This document shows positions 10,448-20,545 of a stretch of DNA of 64,000 nt, piece by piece. Every line of letters starts with the position of its first letter. The stretch's first letter is position 1. This stretch comes from Prorocentrum cordatum (Eukaryota; Sar; Dinophyceae; Prorocentrales; Prorocentraceae), in the NCBI GenBank assembly GCA_963575745.1, contig CAUYUJ010017805.1, forward strand, positions 70,001-134,000, read 5' to 3'. The notes beneath the pieces were generated by a model. That model did not search any database. It saw only the letters and a program-made list of their open reading frames with translations, and was not told the DNA's origin. Position numbers and translations under genes: made by a program.

Positions 10448-11130
10448 ACCAGGAGGCCCAATCTTGGCGAGCCTAGGAAACATAAAACGTGTTACATTTT
10501 CGAGGGCTTCTCGAATCAACCGGGAAGCTTCTTTCAGAGCTCCACTGGGAATCGAGTCCAGAAAATCACGGGCCTCCGCGGCAGGAGCCGCCATGAAGTC
10601 GAGCCAGCTCTGGGCCATGCTCGCCGCAGCGGAGTAGGCTGAAACATACTCACCTTGGTTATCACGAACCAGCGGGGGCGGCGAAGCTAGGGGCGTGCAC
10701 GGGGCGCTGACGGAGGCGAAGTACATGGAAGACGTTCCTGATTCCAAAAACTGGTAAAACAAACGCTGGAAAGATGAGCTCAACCATCGCATGCCGTGGA
10801 GCTCAAGGTAGCGAGGAGCCCCAAAGTCGCGCCCCAAAACAGGGCGCCACCAGAGGACCACCCCTTTACCCCGCGCCCCATAGTACGGGAGGGTGCATCC
10901 CATCACATTGCACAGTTCCTTCTCTGCAGCGTTGGCCCACTGCTTGTAGGCAGCCTCCAAATCGAAAATCTGGGTTTCCCCCCTGGCGGCCCGAACGCGG
11001 GCTTTTTCAAGCAAAGCCTCAGCCCGAGCAAACGACTTGGGCTCCGGGTGAGGGCCGATCGGGGGGCCCACTTCGATTGCGGGGGGCTTCCGGAAAGACA
11101 AAACGTGCAGGCTCGACAACGCGTGGAACT
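10448..11130 (-). pseudogene. LINE B endonuclease-RT linker
   Basis: Open stretch between endonuclease and RT with YKQWANAAEKELCNVMG, GVVLWWRPVLGRDFGAPR and MRWLSSSFQRLFYQFLESG. It matches the linker of LINE A in order and spacing. No catalytic motif is recognised; conservation between two diverged copies suggests it was under selection while the family was active. Confidence 0.78.
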
Positions 11131-11800
11131 GCGCCCGAACAGGAACATGAGGCGAAAAACACGAAGACGCAGTGTTCACCTCGACTTTGCGCACGGCCTT
11201 CGCCAGGCCGCCTGAGACAATGAAGAAGTCATACTTCTTGGACTCGCCCGTCCCGAAGCAGGTGGGGCCGTCGGTCGAGATCAGCTGGCCCCTCAAATTG
11301 TGAACGAACTCGGTGCCGTTGATCACATCGGGGTCATTGTTGAAGTCGCCCCCGACGAGGAAAGGTAAGCCTGAAACCGACAGCTCCGCACCCATAGCCC
11401 CGAGAACTTCCAAATTGAGCTCATCCATGCCGACCGAATCTTTCAAGTAGAGAGAAGAAACAAGGATGGACTGGCCCCCGGGGGGTACACAACTGCAGCC
11501 ACAGCTCTATGGGGTGCAATGGAAGTTCCATGTACGGGAGCGCGCAGGCCCATCCAGGCCCTCGCCAAGACGGCCACCCCCGACGATGGCCCCCCTCCCT
11601 CTCCAAGGGTCCCCGGAGCCCAGACGGACTTCCACCCGTTGGTGAAACACCAATGCGAAGCGCGATCAATCGATTCGCCCTCCTGGAGCTTGTGCTCCTG
11701 CACAAGCAAAATGTGGGCTGCGCACTGAGGCAGCCATTCCCGAACGGACGACCAAGCGTTGCCGTTTACCGTCTCAACGACAAGCGAAAACTCCTCTGCC
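11130..11800 (-). pseudogene. LINE B AP-type endonuclease (EEP family)
   Basis: Endonuclease/exonuclease/phosphatase fold that nicks target DNA for target-primed reverse transcription. In order: VVETVNGNAWSSVREW and ILLVQEHKL (about 11700; Glu is the metal ligand), GGPSSGVAVLAR, LPFLVGGDFNNDPDV (about 11350; the GDFN box with catalytic Asp and Asn), DFFIVSGGL, and FSPHVPVRAQF (about 11150; the SDH-like His box). The reading frame changes near 11450. All main boxes are recognisable, so the family is clear; activity of this copy cannot be assumed. Confidence 0.85.
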
Positions 11801-11899
11801 GGGGGGGGCTTCGGGGAGTCTGGACGGCTCGGAGCGAACGCTCTTCAAAAAGAACCCTCGCCAGGTCGAGGGGGCAGCACCCTGGTTAAACTTAAATCT

Positions 11900-13304
11900 G
11901 CATGCGTGGGGGGGGGGAGGGGGGGGAGGAGGAAAGGGAGGGGGAAAAAGGCAGCGGGCAGAAGTATCTGAAGGCCGTCCCCCCTCAGGCCTCTGTAGCC
12001 TGAGGGGGGGGGGTTCTGCTCATTGAGCATTTTGATTCGGGCGCGCACCGAAGAGAGGACGTCTTCCGGGGGAGCAGCGGCAGCGGCAGCTGTCCCAGGG
12101 GCCTCCGGGGCAGCGGGCTCAGAGGAATGCTGTCCTGCACCTTCGGCACCGGCGCCTGCATCAGGGGTCTGCGCGGCAGGCCCAGCGGGGGCAGGACCGT
12201 CATCAGCACCAGGGCCAGCGCGGCCACCTTCTTCCGTGCGCGTCCTCTTGCGCGCCAGCCGGCTCCTCTGCTCCGCGTGGGCAGTCTGAACGGTCTTGAT
12301 GTCCTCCACCACTTTGCCGAACAGCTCCTTGGCCATGGCCTGAATTGAATTCGCCAGCTGGTCCTTCCGCTTCTGAGCTTCCTTTCTGTCGTCCTCGGTG
12401 ACCTCGAACACGGGGCCCAAGTCCAAGATCGCGCCAAGGTCGATGTCGAACACTTCGCCGTCACCCTTGAGCAGGTCCTCCACGCCCAGGCGAGGCCGGG
12501 AAGCAGGACGAGGAGCAGCAGCAGAGACTCGAGCGGCCGACACCTTGGAAGCCAACTCATCGTGCTGGATGTCGTACTGGTCCATCTCGGCGGACAGCTG
12601 GAGCAGGTAGGCCTCCTGCTGCTGCATGGTCGACCTGAGCTTCTCGAGCTTCTGGAGCTCCCAGTGCATCTTCTTTGCCAACTTGAGACGAGCACGCTGG
12701 CACTGGGCGAGCAGGTCCTCGGTGGGGGACTCCACTGGCGCAGGCACGCGCCTGCTCTTAAGGATGGCGTTGAGGCGGGAAACCTCCGATTCGTTGCCCA
12801 TCTTCTTCTGCAGCTCCACAAGGCTTTCCGATTCAGCGACCGACACTGCCGATGCATCGTCCGACGAAGGAGCACGGCCTCCGTAGAGCAGGACTCCAGG
12901 GGGGACGGCATGCCCGGGAGGAGCGAATGTGCCGAGCGCCCCTTGCGCCAACTTGCCACCCTTACCTCCAGCGGCGTCCTCGCCCTTGCCGAATGATTTG
13001 TTCGCGCCTTTCTCTCCAACTCCCGGCCATCCACTGCGGCGCCAGCGTACTGGGGTCCCGGATGAAGGGCGAGGCGGATGCCCGAGGACGAGTCAGTTGC
13101 CCAAACTCCCCCAGGAACAGGAGGCTGCACAACATCAGGACAGGAAGCGTCGGCAGGCGCGTAGCAATGCTTACACCATTTCCACTTGGCCAGATTTTTC
13201 GCGCACCCGCACCTGCCGCAACGCCAGGTCTGTTGGCGACGGTTGTGCGAGAAACTGCCACCGGACTCACGCCAGGGCGAGCCAGCGGCAGCATCAGTGG
13301 CCAT
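11900..13304 (-). pseudogene. LINE B ORF1: zinc finger plus coiled-coil protein
   Basis: Probable RNA-binding ORF1 protein. The N-terminal frame (start near 13304) has a Cys4 finger, WRCGRCGCAKNLAKWKWCKHC-like, at about 13163-13226, with W-x-C-x2-C, an Asn, then C-x2-C, close to the RanBP2-type pattern. A frame change near 12970 leads to a 300-residue region with heptad-rich helices at about 12790-12550 (QRARLKLAKKMHWELQKLEK and neighbours), an acidic segment (VFDIDLGAILDLGPVFEV), a second charged helix and a Pro/Ala-rich tail. It sits immediately upstream of the endonuclease on the same strand, as expected for a two-ORF LINE. Linking it to this LINE is inference from position. Confidence 0.68.
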
Positions 13305-13309
13305 GAAGT

Positions 13310-13670
13310 GGGATCGCTTGAGGGTTCAGGTCCCTCGACCTGAATCGCGAACGATGTGTCCGAGCCAAGGCCCGCAACAGCACCGCCGTTCTGAAGGTTG
13401 GAGCGTCTGGGGGGGCCGCGTGTCATCCCCACCTACCGCCTCTGGGGGCGGGGCCACCTGCGGCGCTGACCACCGAGGGGCATTTCAACTGCTTGAAGTG
13501 CTGCACGAGCGAGCGATCGAGCATCATTATCATTAAACGGGAGAGCGCGGGTTTTGCTCTCTTGGTGTGCCAACCGATCGAGATGAAAATGAAAGGCAGT
13601 GAATTTGAACGTCTCGGGGGTGGGGTGGATCAGGCCCAGAGCCAGGAGGGGGTCCAAAAAACGGGGGCGC
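13310..13670. other. no gene recognised
   Basis: Possible 5' region of LINE B on the minus strand. Short open frames exist on both strands but show no domain or motif I recognise, and there is no tandem repeat. Confidence 0.5.
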
Positions 13671-13672
13671 GG

Positions 13673-13727
13673 GGGAGAAGGAGAAGGAGGAGGAGGAGGA
13701 GGAGAAGGAGGAGGAGGAGGAGGAAAA
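13673..13727. repeat. GGA microsatellite
   Basis: Short GGA tract directly abutting MITE-9 copy b. Confidence 0.9.
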
Positions 13728-13812
13728 CCGGTCCCTGGGGAAGGGGTCCAGACCTCAGGGGGTCGACGCTTTGACAAAAACCACGACGTCGGCGGTCTGG
13801 GTCAAGAGGCCC
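13728..13812 (+). mobile_element. MITE-9 copy b (3' half)
   Basis: Contains CCTGGGGAAGGGGTCCAGAC, GGGGGTCGACGCTTTGACAA and the terminal ACGACGTCGGCGGTCTGGG. The 5' half is missing and replaced by the GGA tract. Confidence 0.78.
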
Positions 13813-13920
13813 CCCGCGGCCTCTGAGCATCGCCCAGGAAGTCCCAGGAGGTCTCCAAGAGGTCCCAGTACCCCTCCAAGGCGCTCTTTAGGTGCTCTCG
13901 AGGAACTTGACTCTCCTTAT

Positions 13921-14105
13921 TTGAGGGATGACAAAACGACCCGACCCTGGTTTACAAGTGCGTGGTCTGTAAACCTCCTGGGAATCCCCAAAGCCTGGAA
14001 CCGCCAGGACGCGGCACATCACGCAGGGTTTACCCTGTAAGCCCACAGGAGTTTCAGCGCACAGCGCCTCGTAAACCAGGGTAGGGGCGTTTTTTATGCC
14101 CTTGA
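13921..14105. mobile_element. MITE-5 copy 1 (5-bp TSD CTTAT)
   Basis: A 185-bp element. The left end is TTGAGGGATGACAAAACGAC; the right end inverts to TCAAGGGCATAAAAAACGCC, and both arms continue into (T/G)ACCCTGGTTTAC. CTTAT flanks both sides (13916-13920 and 14106-14110). A copy of identical length is at 26552-26736. Confidence 0.9.
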
Positions 14106-14109
14106 CTTA

Positions 14110-14420
14110 TGCGCCTTTCCGTGGTCTTCGGTCCAAGATCGGTCCGCTCGCGATCTTCGAGTGCCCACAGGAGCCCACTGGGATCCAGCACGGCCGAAAT
14201 GCGCCCCTAGACGGCCCCAGAAGGCACCCACACGGCCCCACGACGGCCCCAGGAGACCCCCCCAGACGGCCGAGAGAGCCTCAAGACTATCCAACACGTC
14301 CCCAGGACGGCCCAAGAGGGGCCCAGGGCGGCCGAAGAGGGCCCCGAGGGAACCCCAAGGCTGCCCCACAGGTGCTCAAGGCAACCCCCAAGACAGCCGA
14401 AAGAGTCCCCGTGCGAGCTC
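14110..14420. repeat. Degenerate GACGGCCCC-type short repeat
   Basis: GC-rich stretch made of loose 12-15 bp repeats (GACGGCCCCA, CCCCAAGR and similar) without a fixed period. Open frames across it are Pro/Arg/Gly-rich with no recognisable domain. I see no gene. Confidence 0.6.
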
Positions 14421-14426
14421 CTCAAG

Positions 14427-14632
14427 TCGGGGAGACGCAAGACCCGGGTACGGGGGACTCGGAAATCCCCGACGAGGTCGTCAAAAAAATGACGAAGCCG
14501 AGCCTGCATTTTGACGAGGCCTCCCGCTGCAGACATCCCACAAAACTCCTCCTCGTCAAAATCCGAGTCGCGGTCGTCAAAAAACGATGGCGAACCCGAG
14601 TCCCGGCAAACCCGGGTCTTACGCTCCCCCGA
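14427..14632. mobile_element. MITE-3 copy 1 (5-bp TSD TCAAG)
   Basis: A 206-bp element. The left end TCGGGGAGACGCAAGACCCG and inverted right end TCGGGGGAGCGTAAGACCCG match. TCAAG is duplicated at 14422-14426 and 14633-14637. The interior has repeated GACGAGG and CGTCAAAA words and is nearly the same as the copy at 46257-46464. Confidence 0.93.
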
Positions 14633-14772
14633 TCAAGGGGTGGGGACGAGAGGTGCACCGTGTGACGGCCTTCGGGAAGGCGCTCTGGCCTCTGGAGGAC
14701 GCGCCTCTCTGCTTGCTCCGCGCGCCAGGGTCTGCCACAGCGGGGCCGCAGGCAGGCGCCCGTTTTTTGCTC

Positions 14773-14866
14773 TCCTCCTCCTCCTCCTCCTCCTCCTCCT
14801 CCTCCGCCCCCGCCCCCGCCTCCTCCTCCTCCTCCTCCTCCTCCTCCTCCTCCTCCTCCTCCTCTC
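14773..14866. repeat. TCC microsatellite with CCCCGC interruption
   Basis: TCC repeat followed within 30 bp by a MITE-9 fragment. Confidence 0.92.
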
Positions 14867-14892
14867 TGACATCCTCGCGCCGTGCACGGAGC

Positions 14893-14975
14893 ACGACGAA
14901 CCCTTTCTGGCCGTCTTCGGCTTCCGGGGGCCCTCACCCTGCCGCGGGGCCGTCCGAAAAACGATTCAGGAGGAC
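14893..14975 (+). mobile_element. MITE-9 copy c (fragment)
   Basis: Only the central part is left: GCCGTCTTCGGCTTCCGGGG, GGCCCTC and CCGTCCGAAAAACGATTCAG. Confidence 0.65.
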
Positions 14976-14987
14976 AAGGCGGCCACG

Positions 14988-15170
14988 CGGAATACTAGGG
15001 CTCCCAACTTCGCGCTTCGCGCTGCGCGAAGCGCGAATAACTTCGCGCTCTCGCGCCGCCCTCCCAAAGGGAGAATAGGAGGACGAGGAGGAGGAGGAGA
15101 AGGAACGAGGACCGCGAAGCGCGAATAACTTCGCGCCCTCGTGGGAGCCCTTGGGAATACCTCCGGGGAC
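14988..15170. repeat. Inverted-repeat unit rich in CGCGAAGCGCGAA
   Basis: The outer arms GGAATACTAGGGCTCCCAAC and the inverse of GGGAGCCCTTGGGAATACC pair, and inside are several CTTCGCGC/GCGCGAAG palindromes. It is probably another small foldback element, but I find no TSD. Confidence 0.6.
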
Positions 15171-15720
15171 ACCACGTTGCAGGGCAAATCGCGACGTCGG
15201 GTGTCTGGGAGGACACGGCAGCATCATGCCATGACGTGCGCAAGCCGGCAGCGCTGCGCGCCATGGGGGGGAGGGGAAGTCGGGGTGGGTGCCTGCGCGG
15301 GACTCTGCGCAGGCCGTTTCTGCGCGGCTGTCCGCACAATCATTGCTGGTATCTGCGCCGCTCAGGTGGGGCCTACGGGTAATGAGCACTGGCTTCAACC
15401 AATCAGGCAAGAACGAAACCCATTCCAAAACGTATTCCGCAGAGACGTCCGCAACGCACCTTTTTGTTCGACTTCTGGGGCGACCCAATCGAACGCACGC
15501 ACGAGCCGACAGAAAATACCGGAACATCTGCAGGCGACAATAACAAGAGGACGCAAACCATGCATCTACACTTAGGTCGGGCATGTCGTCCTACAGGCGG
15601 ATTTTGGAGGAGAAATAAAGACTAGTCAAAAAATCACCACAACTATTCAACAGAGCACGAAACATCGTCACCACTATATTTGTTTTACAGTTCTGGGATA
15701 TTCCTGGTGTAGAGCGACAC
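15171..15720. other. no gene recognised
   Basis: Mixed-composition DNA with short open frames on both strands. I recognise no domain, RNA gene or repeat shared with the rest of the window. Confidence 0.5.
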
Positions 15721-15724
15721 ACAT

Positions 15725-16130
15725 GCCCGACATAAATCTGCACGGATCCTGGCCGGGCCCACCCGGGGCACAGGGTCGGTGCAGACGCCCTCCTGGCCTT
15801 GCCGGAAGGCCTGTGCACCGATCCCTGGGCCAAGATGGGCCCGGCTCGGGTCAGCGCAAACCTGGGTCAGTCGGGCCTTGCAGGATCCTGCTGCATCCTG
15901 CGTCCAGCCCCCGGTCAATGCAGCAATGGCTCTGCAGGATCCTGCAAGATCCGGCACTCTGACTGGCCCCCGTTGGCATTGGCCCCCGTCTCTTGAGCCC
16001 AAGCTGCATCTGCACCGATCTTGGCCGGGCGCCAACTCCTGGGCACAGGGTCGGTGCAGACGCCCTCCTGGCTTTGCCAGGAGGCCCGTGCACCGGTCCC
16101 TGGGCCAAGATGGGCCTGCCAAAGATCTGT
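15725..16130 (+). repeat. 275-bp direct duplication of a foldback unit
   Basis: The sequence around GGGTCGGTGCAGACGCCCTC and TGCACCGRTCCCTGGGCCAA occurs at about 15768-15848 and again at 16045-16120. Each copy is itself a hairpin (TCGGTGCA pairing with TGCACCGA around CCTCCTGGC/GCCRGRAGG). Between them are several CTGCAGGATCCTGC words. A relative is MITE-15 at 52494-52678. Confidence 0.75.
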
Positions 16131-16142
16131 GCAGTCGGGCGG

Positions 16143-16200
16143 CCTCCCTCCTCCCTCCTCCCTCCTCCCTCCTCCCTCCTCCCTCCTCCCTCCTCCCTCC
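16143..16200. repeat. CCTCCCT heptamer microsatellite
   Basis: Eight near-perfect 7-bp units. Confidence 0.95.
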
Positions 16201-16499
16201 GCGGAAGGAAAGGGCCCGAAAGGAGCCCTTGAGGACCCCCTTGGGGGCACCAGCTGGCTCCAAAAGCGGGGCCCAGAGGGCCCCTCTTAAGGGCCCTTTC
16301 TTACCCCCCCAAATGTGGGCCACCCCCATTGCCATCCCTGCCCGAATCGGTGTAGGTGTGTGGTTGACGCCCTCTGGCGTATGATGCCGCGCACTCGACT
16401 TGTTTTCCAAGTCGAGGCCAGCCACCCTTGGGCGGCCTCAGATGCACGCGGCTGACGTGGGCTCCGGGCAGCAGAATATTGCGACTGCCAAACGTGTGC

Positions 16500-16655
16500 C
16501 TCTGTCTCCCTCTCTTCCTCTCTCTCTCTCTTTCCCTCTCTCCCTCATGTATGTCTCTCTCTCTCTCTCTCTCTTTGGATCTCTCTCTCTCTCGCTCATC
16601 CCCTCCCGTTTTCTATCTCTGCGCTTCTCTCCCTCTCTCTTCCTCTGCTTGCCTC
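16500..16655. repeat. CT-rich microsatellite
   Basis: Interrupted CT dinucleotide repeat. Confidence 0.9.
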
Positions 16656-16734
16656 TACGGGACGGGCCCGAAAGAAAGCCCCAGACGACCCCAAGAGGAC
16701 TCCAAGACGACCCCAAGAAAGCCCAAACGCCAGG

Positions 16735-16945
16735 TCTGCGCTGGATCGGATCGGGAAATCGGATCGAATCGAGAGCAGATCGAATCGCCAACGAATCGTC
16801 CCGAATCGGATCGGTATCGAATCGCCGCTATCCCCTTCCGGCTGGCCCTGGCCGATGCTGGTGAATAGAGCCGGACCGCGTTGAATTGGAATCGCGGCCC
16901 CAGCGGGCGAATCGAATCGCACCGAATCGGATCGTAGGCGGCCTC
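16735..16945. repeat. Degenerate GATCGAATCG cluster
   Basis: About fifteen overlapping words of the form GAATCG, GATCG and their inverses in 210 bp, with no strict period. No coding signal. Confidence 0.75.
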
Positions 16946-17177
16946 CAAGATAACCCCAATTCGCCCCCCAGAACTCTCCACGTCGGGGCCCAGTCGCTGA
17001 GGGCAATCGCGGTTGGCAACAGGACAGCTCCAAGAAGCACCCAGAGGCTCCCGAAAGGCTCCAGGAGGCCGCCAGAGGCCCCTAAGAACCCCCCATGAAA
17101 CCTTCGAGAGGCCTTCTAGAAACTGCCTCCCCACCAAGGAAAGGGTCTGGGGAGGTGACACGTCTTATTTGGAAGCC

Positions 17178-17370
17178 CGGAATGGGCACAGAAAGGATGG
17201 GTACAATGCCCAACCACAAATGTTGCCCCAAACCAACAGCGGCCGCTGCTGGGCAGGCGGCCTCCTGTCTCCAAGGAACACAGACCGCGGCGGCGTGGAC
17301 AGCGAGTCCGGTTCAAAACGAGCAGGAACTGCTGTTGGGCAATGTGCCCATTTTTTCCGTACCCATTTCG
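17178..17370. mobile_element. MITE-10 copy 1
   Basis: The left end GGAATGGGCACAGAAAGGAT pairs with the inverse of the right end, GAAATGGGTACGGAAAAAAT, followed by GGGYACAATGCCCAAC on one arm. The interior (GCGGCCGCTGCTGGGCAGGC) is shared with the copy at 44888-45074. No clear TSD. Confidence 0.78.
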
Positions 17371-17785
17371 TTCGTGCAGATCTTATCCCCGGAGCCTATC
17401 AAAGAGCAGCTCCGGGGCGGGCACACATCCGAAAGCCGCCCCCGCGCTGCGCAGGGGCTGGTGTGTGTGTGTGTGTGTGCCCGATCGCCGGAGCAGTAAC
17501 CTCTGCCCAACCGCCGACGCAAGAAGTGTGTGCGTGCTGCGTGGCGAGAGTTTTGCTCACGATCCCACACAAGGTGACACAAGGGTGTCTGGGGGTCTGG
17601 GGAGCCTATCAGAGAACAGCTCCAGGGGGGGGGCCAGGGAGTGGAGGCCCCGCAGGGGGCCCCGACGACACGGGTGCCCGGAGGTGGCGGCGCCGGTCCT
17701 GGCCCGTGGGCGGGATCGCAGCGGCGCCCGCCCGGGCTCCTGGTCCGAGGCTCGGACGTTTTCTCGCTCGGCTGCGTGCGGCTCC

Positions 17786-17971
17786 CCCAAACCCCCTCGC
17801 GTCGTGAAAAATTCACTGCGGGAGGTTTTTCGCTATCTTCGGCCTCTGGGGCCCTCCCCCGTGCCTCGGCACCGTCAAAAACGACTCAGGATGAACAACT
17901 GGTCCCGGGGAAGGGGTCCAGACCTCTGGGGGTCGACGCTGCGACAAAAATCACGACGTCGGGCGTTTGGG
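17786..17971 (+). mobile_element. MITE-9 copy d (most complete)
   Basis: A 186-bp copy. The left end CCCAAACCCCCTCGCGTCGT pairs with the inverse of the right end, CCCAAACGCCCGACGTCGTG. The core reads GGTTTTTCGCTATCTTCGGC, GGGGCCCTC, CCGTCAAAAACGACTCAGGA and GGGGAAGGGGTCCAGACCTC. No TSD is evident. Confidence 0.82.
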
Positions 17972-17999
17972 CCTGTCGGTGCTTTTCCCCGGCATCGGA

Positions 18000-18590
18000 G
18001 GCCTGTTCTCAGAGAAAGCTCGCCAATGGGAAGCCAGAGGTGCGCCAAGGGCGACTGTGAGACCACAAGAGCCATCGGAAGAAGAGGCACTTCCGTGGGG
18101 CCCCTGCTGGCGGGCTGGCCTCTTGTCAGACGTGCCAGCTGGACATGCTGTTTCGCTCAACTTCGTGAAATGCATACGTTATCGCTCGGCTAAAGTTATC
18201 GTTCGGCTCGCATCCCCCTGGATTATTTTTTTGCGCGGTGCCCAGAAAACGCCGGGGGGCTTCTGATCAACTTCGTGAGGTTAGCACGTGGTCCGAACGA
18301 CACGCTGTGCAAGCATGCCGCTGCGCCTATACAGTAGGCGTGGCGCCGTGCGACGGTTTGCCACCTCACTGTGCACGCGACAGCACGGCAGTCCGAGCAG
18401 AAGTCATCCGTATCACGCCCGAGCGACACCCCAGGGGCCGAGCGCAGATCCAAGACACCCGCGCGGAGCTCTGAACATCCATTTGCATGCAGGCTTTGTT
18501 TCGTCCCCATATCCAAAGGATGGGGTTCTTGCCATTACTCCGACCGCTCCGAACTCCCTCCTCCTTCCTCCTCTTCCTTCTCGATATGGT
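18000..18590. other. no gene recognised
   Basis: Contains a repeated word (CAACTTCGTGA at about 18157 and 18269), otherwise unremarkable. Open frames are short. Confidence 0.5.
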
Positions 18591-18847
18591 ATGGCCTGTT
18601 ATGTCATGCTATGATGTGTTATGTTATTTACTGCTATGCCACGGCATGTCATAATATGTTGTGTTATGATGTATTATGTTGTGCTATGGTATGTTATGTT
18701 ATGGTATGAAACGTCATGTATGTTATATCATGATGTGCTAAGACATGGCAGGACGGTATGTTCTCGTATGATACGTCATATTATGCCATGGCATGTTCTG
18801 CTGCGAAAATGATGCTGATGTTGATGATGCTGATGATGCTAATGATC

Positions 18848-18896
<49 letters not shown>

Positions 18897-18935
18897 GGAT
18901 GATGATGATGATGAGGATGATGATGATGATGATCT
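18590..18935. repeat. TATG-rich tract grading into GAT microsatellite
   Basis: 18590-18800 is a degenerate TATGT/CATG-type repeat; 18808-18935 is a GAT repeat. Both give Met/Asp/Ile-rich frames that are artefacts. Confidence 0.9.
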
Positions 18936-19234
18936 TCTCTTTTTGGGCGTCGCGCCGCCTCAATTTTGGAAGGTGAGGCGCAAGCAAACTCGAGGTCAGC
19001 GGCCCTGGGGACCCGGCAAGAGCCAACGATTGGGAATTTCTAAGCCTCCACCACACAGGCACCGAACGGAAAGGCACCCCGCCTGACCGCCGACCCGCAC
19101 CTGTGCCAGGAGGCCTAGCAACTCATCAACCGCCAAGGGGCCCCAAACACCAGGAATAGTGTTTCACCCCAGGGCCAAACCGAAAGCCTTCCACGTTCCC
19201 CTTAAAGTGGCTCGCCGACCTTTTCTATTCTACG

Positions 19235-20195
19235 TTACAGTTCTCTTGAAATCTCCTTCCAGCGCAAGGCAGCAGACAGAATTACATTCTTGGGGCTGGG
19301 CAGAAGGGTGAGCGCAACGGTGTCATCAACCGCTTGCGAAAGACACATCCTTGCAACTTTTGTGCCGCCCCATCTGCCTTGATGGAGAGTGAATTCCATA
19401 TTCTTATGTCGTATGAAATGAGCTGTTGCACCTCCTCTGCGGAGGCTATACGTGGTAAGCCCTCTATTCTGAAGATCAAACAAACGCAACAGAACGTCCA
19501 AACGACGCCGTGCTTCTGGAGCGCTCAACTCGCACACATGATCATCTGATTCGAAAACAAACATCGAGCCCTGAGAACTTTACAACTGATCCCATCTTTG
19601 AGGCTGGCCACCTTGGAGAATCCAGTCCTGCGGCCCATCTTGGACGTCTCTATGTGCAAGATAGCTCTGTCATCTTTGACAAGGACATGCCTCCTCCGTA
19701 ACGCCAACAGTTCTCCTGTTCGCATGAAGGTGTCAAACCCGACGAGGAGCACCGTGGCCAAGCCAAACCAGCCCAAGTCCCAGGCTGCTGCTGACAGCGC
19801 CGGAACTATCTGGGCGGTGAAAGGCGTGGCTCGGCAAGGAGTACACTGCTGGTCCCATGTCCTGAACAGACTCCAACTCTGCTGCAAGTGGCCACGAAGA
19901 GACGGCATCAGCCACTGTAAAACAGCGCCTGCGTTAACCACCAGATACAGGCCCAGCAGGCCTCAATGCACTCACTAAACCTTCGATCGAGATCCTGGAC
20001 ACGAGACAACCGCACGTCGTGAGACCTCCACCATGCGAACAAACGGCTTGCACAGCGAACATATCTCCGCCTGGTAGCCGGCGTGATCTGCAAGTCTCGG
20101 AGCTTAGCACCTCTTTTCCCGAACTGAAATCTCACGTGCGACCTGCTCCGACGTTTGTGGGCACCCCGGCCTACCTGGACGCGTTTCGGCGCCAT
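19235..20195 (-). pseudogene. Tyrosine recombinase of the DIRS-type element (Tyr to Cys)
   Basis: Would integrate the circular DNA copy. The N-terminal helical part (DLQITPATRRRYVRCASRLF, about 20100) is followed by the catalytic core: FGLATVLLVGFDTFMRTGEL (about 19780; Arg of the first box), then TTYSLRRGGATAHF (about 19430; second Arg box) and HQGRWGGTKVARMCLSQA (about 19350). The last box should end in the nucleophilic Tyr (ARxY); here the codon is TGT, Cys, one transition from TAT. At least two frame changes occur. The family call is firm; this copy should be unable to cleave DNA. Confidence 0.85.
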
Positions 20196-20219
20196 TTCTT
20201 AGCTAGGGATTCTCTTGAA

Positions 20220-20545
20220 GGCCGATCACTTGGGTTCAACTTAGCGTTGATGTAGCCGATGCCCACGTACAGGTCTGAGCTCACAACGATGGCTGCGTAC
20301 TGGCGTGACAACCCTCGCAACTAAGCCGAGGATGTGCGTCCACGAGTTAAAATGGAGGCCGCCACTTGTGAGTCTACAAAGTGCAGAACCTTCACGCTTC
20401 GGAAGGCCGTTGTCCTGGTCCTATGTCGGAGCGAGGCGTTGACTGCCTTCAGTTCCAGCGCGTTGACGTGGAGATTCCTGCGCCGCCTTCGGCCACGGGT
20501 AGGATAAGGTGGGCCTCCACTTCCAGAGGGCTGGGTCAATGGGCG
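20220..20545 (-). pseudogene. RNase H motifs downstream of the methyltransferase
   Basis: Reads LHVNALELKAVNASLRHR (helix A with the catalytic Glu), VLHFVDSQVAASILTRG (strand 4 with Asp) and GYINAKLNPSDRPSRE (final NPxDxPSR box with Asp). These are the later RNase H motifs of DIRS-type polyproteins. A stop lies between the second and third motif. The first RNase H strand is not here but upstream of the methyltransferase, near 21960. Confidence 0.78.

Larger units (their letters stand above)
8990..10448 (-). pseudogene. LINE B reverse transcriptase domain with two MITE insertions
   Basis: RT region. QGARRAHQISRDPAAW and AVGLDGFHMRHYQYLS (about 10190) are followed by IVALIPKAVPG (about 10040). 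MITE-2 interrupts here. The fingers resume with FRPIGVFSS (about 9800), then the LEAGY block, where MITE-1 sits, then FWDMLKYYEQIP (about 9415), FGVVAGCSIATALIKVFG and the polymerase box MDIYIDDFGLNAVG (about 9150) with both Asp residues. Apart from the two elements and small frame changes the domain is well preserved, so this copy is younger than LINE A. Confidence 0.85.
7655..13305 (-). mobile_element. LINE B: near-complete non-LTR retrotransposon
   Basis: Minus-strand element with ORF1 (13304-11900) and ORF2 (about 11800-7660): endonuclease, linker, RT, zinc motif and the start of RNase H. It has the layout of RNase-H-bearing LINEs. The RT polymerase box is intact (YIDD), but ORF1 changes frame near 12970, ORF2 is interrupted by MITE-2 (9812-10007) and MITE-1 (9479-9658), and the 3' end is lost at a TCC tract. 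The element lies directly upstream, in the transcription sense, of LINE A in the same orientation. Protein-level similarity to A is high across shared parts. Confidence 0.87.
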
